Assembly: GCF_036384435.1 (NCBI RefSeq) | Contig: NZ_DASVMI010000158.1 | Location: 1 to 64,000, forward strand | Length of the DNA: 64,000 nucleotides | DNA from: GSA-30 sp036384435 | GTDB taxonomy: Bacteria > Pseudomonadota > Gammaproteobacteria > Xanthomonadales > Rhodanobacteraceae | Reading direction: 5' to 3' | Part shown: positions 58,736 through 64,000 of the stretch, piece by piece | Position numbering within the stretch: the stretch's first letter is position 1 | Layout of the letters: each line of letters opens with the position of its first letter | Position numbers and translations under genes: made by a program | Notes under the pieces: model-generated | Told to the model about the DNA's origin: nothing | What the model saw: the letters and a program-made list of their open reading frames with translations, nothing else | The model's database searches: none

Positions 58736-61218
58736 GGGCTCCACCATGTGTCGAGCCCATCGGCGGCCAGGACCTCGCGCAGCGTGGCTGACAATCGAAG
58801 ATGGGCTTGCACCTGGGCTTCGTCCTGCGAGTGGTCGACCAATGATCCCAGGTCCTGCGCGCCATGCATGGCTGCAACGGTACCAGCAATGCGATCGGTT
58901 TCCTTGGGCGTCATGCTGGAAAAGGCCAATCGAAGCTCGGGCAGGTTGGTCACGAAGGCCGCCTCGTCCCAGCCATGCAACAGGCTGTCGAGCGAGGCCA
59001 GCACCGCAGGCTGCTGCCAGGCTGCCTCGCGCGCGGTACCCAGCATGCCGCGCAGATAACCCACGGCATCTTTCGGATCACGCAGTCCGCCCAGATGACC
59101 GGCGAGCGTGCGGCCAAGTGCGTCTTCATCCAGGCGGCCGGAAAGATAGAGCAGGCCCGCGCAGGCGCCGCGAATCACTGCTGCCGGATGCTCGCCATGC
59201 AGTTGCTCGATCATCTGCCAATAGAGCGAGGCGTCGAGTGCTTGACCGGCGTTGCTGACCAGCAGTTCGCGCAATTGAGCCAAGGCCTGGACCGTCGCAC
59301 TGCCATCCCCCTGCACGCTGCGCAGGTTGATGCCCAAGTAAATGGCGCGCTCGTAAGTCGCCTGCAGCACCACCGGCAGCTCATCGGCGTCGCGGGCCTC
59401 CAACGGTTCGCGTGACTCCCACAACAAGCCAATGCTGCCTGCCGCGCGCGCGACCGATTCGAAGGAGGCATCGCCAGCAACCGCGATACGCAGCGTGTCG
59501 AGGGTGCGCGGAAGGTGATCGTGCAAACCCAGTACGCAAGCGTGGGCAAGCAGGCTTGCGGCGGCGCTGGCGTCCTTGGCTTGTCCATCGGCATGCAGCC
59601 GATCCAGGCGCGCGCCAAAGCGATGGGCCACCGCCAGCGGCACGGTCACGCCATAGACCGACGCCTCGACCAGCGCGGCCTCGATGGCCGACGAATACAC
59701 ATATTCCCATTGCTCCTGTAGCCGCTCCAACCCCAGGCCATTGACGAAATCCGGACCAGCCGTCCGCACGGCGAACGGGATGCCGAGAAATACCAGCCCA
59801 TGCAGCAAACGGCTGGTAAGTCGATGGTCGGGGCGACGATAGATATCCAACGCAACACGCCTTGGCTCATTTTCGTCGATACGCAGACGCTGGCGGCGGG
59901 CGCGATATTCAAAATCCTTCACCAGCGGCGGCGTTGCCGCGCCTGGCGGCACCCTGCCGACAGCGACGCCACCGAAGCGCCGGTGCGCCACTTGCCTTAC
60001 CAGCAAGCCCTCGGCATCGATATCGCCCTTGATGAAGCAACTGACGATGGCATCGAGCACATCATCACGCAGCGGCACGTCGCGTCCGCGCAACGAGGCC
60101 AGGCGCAGCATCTGCTCGTATGCCGCCGCGACACCCGGTACCGGCAACGCCACGTCGTGGCGTTCGCGCAACTCCTGTGCCACGTCGAAGAGGATCTGCA
60201 AGGCTGCCTCGCGACGGTAGCGCGGCGACGCCGGCTGACCTGTCCGGGACTGCTTCTGCAAGCCCTCCCAGATCATCTGGTGCCACCCTGGCGAGGTCAT
60301 GCCAGCGGCATAGCCGTTGAGTCGATCCAGGCGGTCGAAGCTGTAACGGATCAACGCGGACATGGCATCGGTGACTTTTACCGCCGGCAGCGACGGCCGT
60401 TTGCCAGAACCTTCCAGCAATTGCGGCAGCACGACGGCGTGAAAACCACCGACAACCACCAGCACCGGCCCCTCCCCTGGCTCGCGCCGGGCAAGCGCTT
60501 CGCGCACGTGCCAGGCCATCTCGGCCTCACGTTGCAAGGTGCCATCGGCAACCAGTTCGGATTCGCGGCTGTCCAGTCGCGACAGTTGGCAATAGGCGGC
60601 GATGTCGGCGATATAGGCATCGGGCTCGCGCGCAGGCGCATCGGCCTCGAACAGATGCTCCCACAGCTCTTCGTGGTCGCGGCAACCCAGGTTTGTCGCC
60701 AGTTCCTGGAGATAGCGGCTACGCCTGTAGTGGCGCTCATCCAGCAACGAGGCCGATTCATCGTTCGACAGCGCCGCGTCCTGTTCGATGGCACTTTGCT
60801 GAGCGTAGTCAAGATCGATGAAGCGTGCAGGCACACCTGCGGCAACCGCGGCGCGTAAGGCGACCAGCTCGGGCGAATAGTCGCAGAAAGGGTAATACGC
60901 CGCACCACGGCGTTCGCCCGCTTCGCCCCTGACCGCATGCACGGCATAGGTGTAGACCGCCAGCGGCATGCGCGCATCGGCATGCGTGAGCATCGGCACG
61001 AGCGGAGTGAACGAGCCAGGCCCCTCGACCAGCACAACGCTGGGGCGATGGATCTGGAAGATCCGCTGCAACTGCCATGCGCAGCCAGGACTGTGATGCC
61101 GGACAGGAAAGATGATCCGTTCCGGCGATATCAGGCTCGCACCAAGCGCACGCAAGCTGCCGGCATCGACGGGCCATCGCCCGTGCAGAGCCTCAGCGCT
61201 CAAGCTCGCGTCGCGCAT
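58732..61218 (-). CDS. yehM: DUF5682 family protein, YehM-like
   Basis: Protein of about 828 residues from ATG 61218, which lies inside the end of the MoxR gene; in-frame ATGs at 61242 and 61254 are alternatives. The N-terminal FPVRHHSPGCAWQLQRIFQI and VLVEGPGSFTPLVPML, then YYPFCDYSPELVALR and VLVVVGGFHAVVLPQLLEGS, match DUF5682. The fold is reminiscent of TraB/PrgY-type proteins (GGFH motif), an inference. Long helical C-terminus. Function unknown; corresponds to yehM. Confidence 0.82.
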   Translation of the reverse strand: MRDASLSAEALHGRWPVDAGSLRALGASLISPERIIFPVRHHSPGCAWQLQRIFQIHRPSVVLVEGPGSFTPLVPMLTHADARMPLAVYTYAVHAVRGEAGERRGAAYYPFCDYSPELVALRAAVAAGVPARFIDLDYAQQSAIEQDAALSNDESASLLDERHYRRSRYLQELATNLGCRDHEELWEHLFEADAPAREPDAYIADIAAYCQLSRLDSRESELVADGTLQREAEMAWHVREALARREPGEGPVLVVVGGFHAVVLPQLLEGSGKRPSLPAVKVTDAMSALIRYSFDRLDRLNGYAAGMTSPGWHQMIWEGLQKQSRTGQPASPRYRREAALQILFDVAQELRERHDVALPVPGVAAAYEQMLRLASLRGRDVPLRDDVLDAIVSCFIKGDIDAEGLLVRQVAHRRFGGVAVGRVPPGAATPPLVKDFEYRARRQRLRIDENEPRRVALDIYRRPDHRLTSRLLHGLVFLGIPFAVRTAGPDFVNGLGLERLQEQWEYVYSSAIEAALVEASVYGVTVPLAVAHRFGARLDRLHADGQAKDASAAASLLAHACVLGLHDHLPRTLDTLRIAVAGDASFESVARAAGSIGLLWESREPLEARDADELPVVLQATYERAIYLGINLRSVQGDGSATVQALAQLRELLVSNAGQALDASLYWQMIEQLHGEHPAAVIRGACAGLLYLSGRLDEDALGRTLAGHLGGLRDPKDAVGYLRGMLGTAREAAWQQPAVLASLDSLLHGWDEAAFVTNLPELRLAFSSMTPKETDRIAGTVAAMHGAQDLGSLVDHSQDEAQVQAHLRLSATLREVLAADGLDTWWSP

Positions 61219-62293
61219 CGAGCATCCGCTTCCATGGCTCATGACGCTGTGCACGCTGTTTCACTACCACATCGAAGTAATGGCGCAGCTTGCTGCCGTC
61301 ATCGGGGTTGTCTTTGAGCACGGTACCGATCAGCTGACGCGCGACATGCTCGCCGCCGACGCTGCCATCGCCGAAATAGTGCGCATCCAGGCAAGCGGCA
61401 TAGCCCACGGCCACCGCCTCGGCAGCGGACATCACGGCGGTCGGCTTTTCTACCACGATGCCTTCGCTGGTGGCACCGTGGCGCAGATCGTGGAACGCCG
61501 TCACCAGCAAATCGATGACGTCCGGGCGCAAATCCACATCCACGCGCGCCTGTTGAAGCAAGGCTTCGGTCTGTTCGCGCACCAGTTGGGTTTCCAGCTT
61601 GCGATCGGCGATCGGGCGTACCGTCTCGAAGTTGAAGCGCCGCTTGAGCGCGCTGGACATTTCATGCACACCGCGATCGCGCAGATTGGCGGTCGCCAGC
61701 ACGTTGAAACCGCGGGCAGCGAATATCACCGCATCGTCGCCGGTCAGCTCCGGCACATGCAGCACCTTGTCCGACAGCAAGCTGATCAGGCCATCCTGAA
61801 TTTCTGGCTGTACGCGCGTAATTTCCTCGAACCGGCACAACACGCCGGCGCTCATGGCCTCGTACATCGGGCCGCGTACGAGGGCGCGCGGCGACGGGCC
61901 TTCAGCCAGCAGCAGGGCGTAATTCCAGGAGTACTTGATCTGGTCTTCGGTGGTACCAGCCGTCCCCTGGATAGTGCAGGTCGAATGACCGGAAATGGCC
62001 GCCGAAAGCAGTTCGGACAACATGGACTTGGCCGTACCCGGTTCGCCGACCAGCAGCAAGCCTCGATTGCTCATCAATGTCACGATGCAGCGATCGATCA
62101 GTGCGTCGTCGCCGTAGAACTTGCGGCGCACATCGCGCTTGTCATCCCCCAGGATGAAGCTGCGCACGGCACGTGGCGACAGGCGCCAGCCCTCCGGGCG
62201 TGGACCATTGTCACCCTCGGCCAGGCGCGCCAGTTCGGCCGCGTGCACCTGCTCGGCAGGTGCTCGCAGAATCACTTTCGAAACATCGCTCAT
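61193..62293 (-). CDS. yehL: MoxR-family AAA+ ATPase, YehL-like
   Basis: Protein of 366 residues. Walker A is GLLLVGEPGTAKSMLSELLS, the sequence GVLCRFEEITRVQPEIQDGL carries the Walker B acids, NVLATANLRDRGVHEMSSAL sensor 1, and LKRRFNFETV the arginine finger. MoxR ATPases remodel client proteins together with VWA partners. It precedes DUF5682 with a 26-base overlap and follows the DUF4132 gene by 12 bases. Corresponds to E. coli yehL. Confidence 0.87.
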   Translation of the reverse strand: MSDVSKVILRAPAEQVHAAELARLAEGDNGPRPEGWRLSPRAVRSFILGDDKRDVRRKFYGDDALIDRCIVTLMSNRGLLLVGEPGTAKSMLSELLSAAISGHSTCTIQGTAGTTEDQIKYSWNYALLLAEGPSPRALVRGPMYEAMSAGVLCRFEEITRVQPEIQDGLISLLSDKVLHVPELTGDDAVIFAARGFNVLATANLRDRGVHEMSSALKRRFNFETVRPIADRKLETQLVREQTEALLQQARVDVDLRPDVIDLLVTAFHDLRHGATSEGIVVEKPTAVMSAAEAVAVGYAACLDAHYFGDGSVGGEHVARQLIGTVLKDNPDDGSKLRHYFDVVVKQRAQRHEPWKRMLDARRELER

Positions 62294-62305
62294 GGGCGCT
62301 CTCTA

Positions 62306-64000
62306 TCAGTATTGGCTTTTCTTCTGCCAGTCCGGATCGAAACCGGTACCGTCAGCGGCCAGCAGGCGCATGTCGTTGTAGCATTCGGACAACAGTACCA
62401 ATGGTACGCGCGATAGCACCAGTTCGTTGCGTTGCCAGTGGTTCTGGCCATTGGGCACGAATGTCAGCCGCACCAAGGCTATCTTGCGGTTTTCCTCCGG
62501 CAGCGGGCCGCCGGTGAAATCGATCACCGCCGTCATGCCAAGCGTGGGAAAGCGCTTTTCGTAGGTATAGAACCAGCCACCGTCTTCGGCCGCGCCACGG
62601 GTATAGCCCAGCTTGGTGGCCCGGCCGCGCAGGGCGAAGCTTTCCAGCATGTAGCCTTCGAAATCCTTGATCTCGTTGCGCGTCAGTTGCTCGGCCGAGG
62701 GGCGATAGATGCCCTTGCCGATCTGCTGGAACAAAGGCACCACTTCATAATCGGCCAGGTGCTGCTGCCACTGTTCGACCAGTGCCTGATCCAGGATCGA
62801 GTCGTGCGCCAGACGCACGCGTGCTTCGGCGGGCAGGTTCACTTCGTTATCCTGGCTATCGGTCAGCGTGCCATCGTCCAGCGGGCGGAACGTGGCGACG
62901 ACCTTGCCATCCTCGACCTGCGCCCAGACCAGGCGCTGCATGAGGCGACGCACGATCGGGTGTCGATTGAGATACTCGTTCCAGTCCTCGAACGACCAGT
63001 CGCGCTCGGTGCACAGGGCTTCGTACAGGCGATCGGTCTGCAGGTCGACGATAGACTTGATTTCCTTTTTCGCACCCGAGAATGCTTTCTTCGATTCCTT
63101 GGCGCGGTCGGCATCGTCGTCCTGGCGAGGCGCAGGCAGCGAGGTGATCTTCTTGCCGTCGGGATTGAACAGATCGACCTTGAAGTCCGCGACCAGGCGC
63201 GCAATGAACGTGCGCTCGCCATAGCTCAATTCCATGGTGCCGGTTTCATCGAAGCCGGCCGTGGGAATCGTGCGATCGGCCAACTCGGGCATGGTCCAGT
63301 TCTTGCGCTCGGCCAGCGCCTGGGCCTGGCGCGTCGCCTCCTCCTGGAAGCTCTTGGTGCGAAAACGGTTACCGATCGAAAGCATCAACTGCGTGGCAGT
63401 GGGATGTTCGATCCATGCCAGCATGCCGATCAATGCCTTGCCCTGCGAGGCGCGCGATCCGTAGTAGGCCTTCAAGTAGCGCGCCACCGGCTCGGCCGCA
63501 CCGGCTCCGGCGCAGGCCGCCGCTATGGCGAGCACGCCCTTGCTACCCGTCGCCGAGCCTTGAGGCTGGCGCAGGCAACCGGGCAAATAGTGCGCCACCA
63601 GTTCTTCGACGGATTTACCGAACATCGGATCGTTCTGGTAGTACTGCGGCGAGCGTTGCATCCAGCTGGACACGTTGGTGGCATGTACCGTGGCGCGACG
63701 CATCGCTTCATCAGCGGGAATCGGCCGAACATCCTCGCGCAACCAGTTGTCCAGCACGAACTGCCCGAGGCGTTCACGGTCGCCTGGCTCGAACATGGCG
63801 CAGTACTTGCGCAACACCGCGTTGGGCTCGGACGACTTCTGCTTGACCGCCTGTATCACCAACCAGCGCAATACGTCCACGGGTACGGTGTCACCCGTAT
63901 CGCTCCAGCGCACGAGTGGCATCGCATCGAAGGGAAACCATTCGATATCCTTGGGCAACGCCTTGGTGGATTGCTTCTTCGCTTCGGCCGCCAGCTTGGC
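62306..64000 (-). CDS. yehI: DUF4132 family protein, YehI-like (5' end outside window)
   Basis: The frame is open to the right edge, so only the C-terminal 564 residues or so are seen and the start is missing. DUF4132 features: WFPFDAMPLVRWSDTGDTVP, the central RLYEALCTERDWSFEDWNEY then LNRHPIVRRLMQRLVW, YEVVPLFQQIGKGIYRPSAE, and LALRG-like FALRGRATKLGYTRGAAEDG near the end. These segments match the C-terminal domain of E. coli YehI and the WGR/DUF4132 proteins. It is the first gene of the visible operon; its function is unknown. Confidence 0.82.
   Translation of the reverse strand, partial: AKLAAEAKKQSTKALPKDIEWFPFDAMPLVRWSDTGDTVPVDVLRWLVIQAVKQKSSEPNAVLRKYCAMFEPGDRERLGQFVLDNWLREDVRPIPADEAMRRATVHATNVSSWMQRSPQYYQNDPMFGKSVEELVAHYLPGCLRQPQGSATGSKGVLAIAAACAGAGAAEPVARYLKAYYGSRASQGKALIGMLAWIEHPTATQLMLSIGNRFRTKSFQEEATRQAQALAERKNWTMPELADRTIPTAGFDETGTMELSYGERTFIARLVADFKVDLFNPDGKKITSLPAPRQDDDADRAKESKKAFSGAKKEIKSIVDLQTDRLYEALCTERDWSFEDWNEYLNRHPIVRRLMQRLVWAQVEDGKVVATFRPLDDGTLTDSQDNEVNLPAEARVRLAHDSILDQALVEQWQQHLADYEVVPLFQQIGKGIYRPSAEQLTRNEIKDFEGYMLESFALRGRATKLGYTRGAAEDGGWFYTYEKRFPTLGMTAVIDFTGGPLPEENRKIALVRLTFVPNGQNHWQRNELVLSRVPLVLLSECYNDMRLLAADGTGFDPDWQKKSQY

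Noticed and set aside
59800..62416. Long plus-strand frames (352 and 434 codons) over the DUF5682 and MoxR genes
   Set aside because: Antisense shadows of genes with clear families and overlaps; no ribosome sites or motifs.
1..64000. CRISPR array
   Set aside because: No regularly spaced repeats or cas-like genes were seen anywhere in the window.

Overview
The window looks like the chromosome of a high-GC gammaproteobacterium of the Xanthomonadales, probably Rhodanobacteraceae (Dyella/Rhodanobacter/Luteibacter-like). This is inferred from the housekeeping block at 43.7-51.4 kb (tRNA-Gln, rplM-rpsI, coq7, divergent speD/clp, trpG-trpD-trpC), an arrangement I associate with that order, and from clp being a Xanthomonas-type Crp homologue. 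No 16S gene is present, so genus is not claimed.

Layout. 0.2-2.7 kb: a secreted polysaccharide deacetylase and two small membrane proteins. 2.7-11.4 kb: a catabolic locus. An OprD-type porin and an MHS-family symporter are read leftward; an IclR regulator and a five-gene acyl-CoA operon (class III CoA-transferase, crotonase, GctA/GctB-like pair, AMP-forming acyl-CoA ligase) are read rightward. Together they suggest uptake and CoA-dependent breakdown of an unidentified carboxylic acid. 11.4-20.2 kb: flavin reductase, ATP-grasp protein, a small HTH/hydrolase/DUF4180 operon, nudK, a DeoR regulator, an aldo/keto reductase with its TetR regulator, and an M23 peptidase. At 15.26-15.44 kb a leader with two crossed pairs of complementary segments resembles C4/P4-type phage antisense immunity RNA. 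20.2-26.6 kb: an eroded accessory zone with a gene-poor gap, AraC/NmrA and TetR/SDR divergons, two IS3 remnants and a frameshifted DUF3800 gene.

26.58-43.70 kb is a roughly 17.1 kb integrative mobilizable element in the 3' end of tRNA-Gln(CTG). A tyrosine integrase lies beside the tRNA, a MobA/MobL relaxase is present, and a 13-bp copy of the tRNA 3' end marks the far boundary next to what looks like the original tRNA terminator. Its cargo is rich in candidate conflict modules: an XRE-ImmA protein with an unknown partner, a Panacea-domain (PanA-like) protein with an unknown partner, a three-gene SPGxDPGMG-protein/XRE-ImmA/PIN operon, and a zinc-ribbon protein with an internal duplication. It also carries an intact-looking IS21-type transposase pair.

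51.8-54.8 kb holds two compact toxin-antitoxin pairs (XRE/AbiEii-type nucleotidyltransferase and HipBA), each with palindromic operators. 55.5-64.0 kb, running off the right edge, is a tightly overlapping operon matching E. coli yehI-yehL-yehM-yehP-yehQ in domain content and order (DUF4132, MoxR AAA+ ATPase, DUF5682, VWA, SWIM zinc finger), a conserved system of unknown function.

Main candidates for undescribed biology: the three-gene ImmA/PIN operon, the Panacea pair, the duplicated zinc-ribbon protein and the C4-like leader RNA. All family names come from recognition of sequence patterns; no database search was run.
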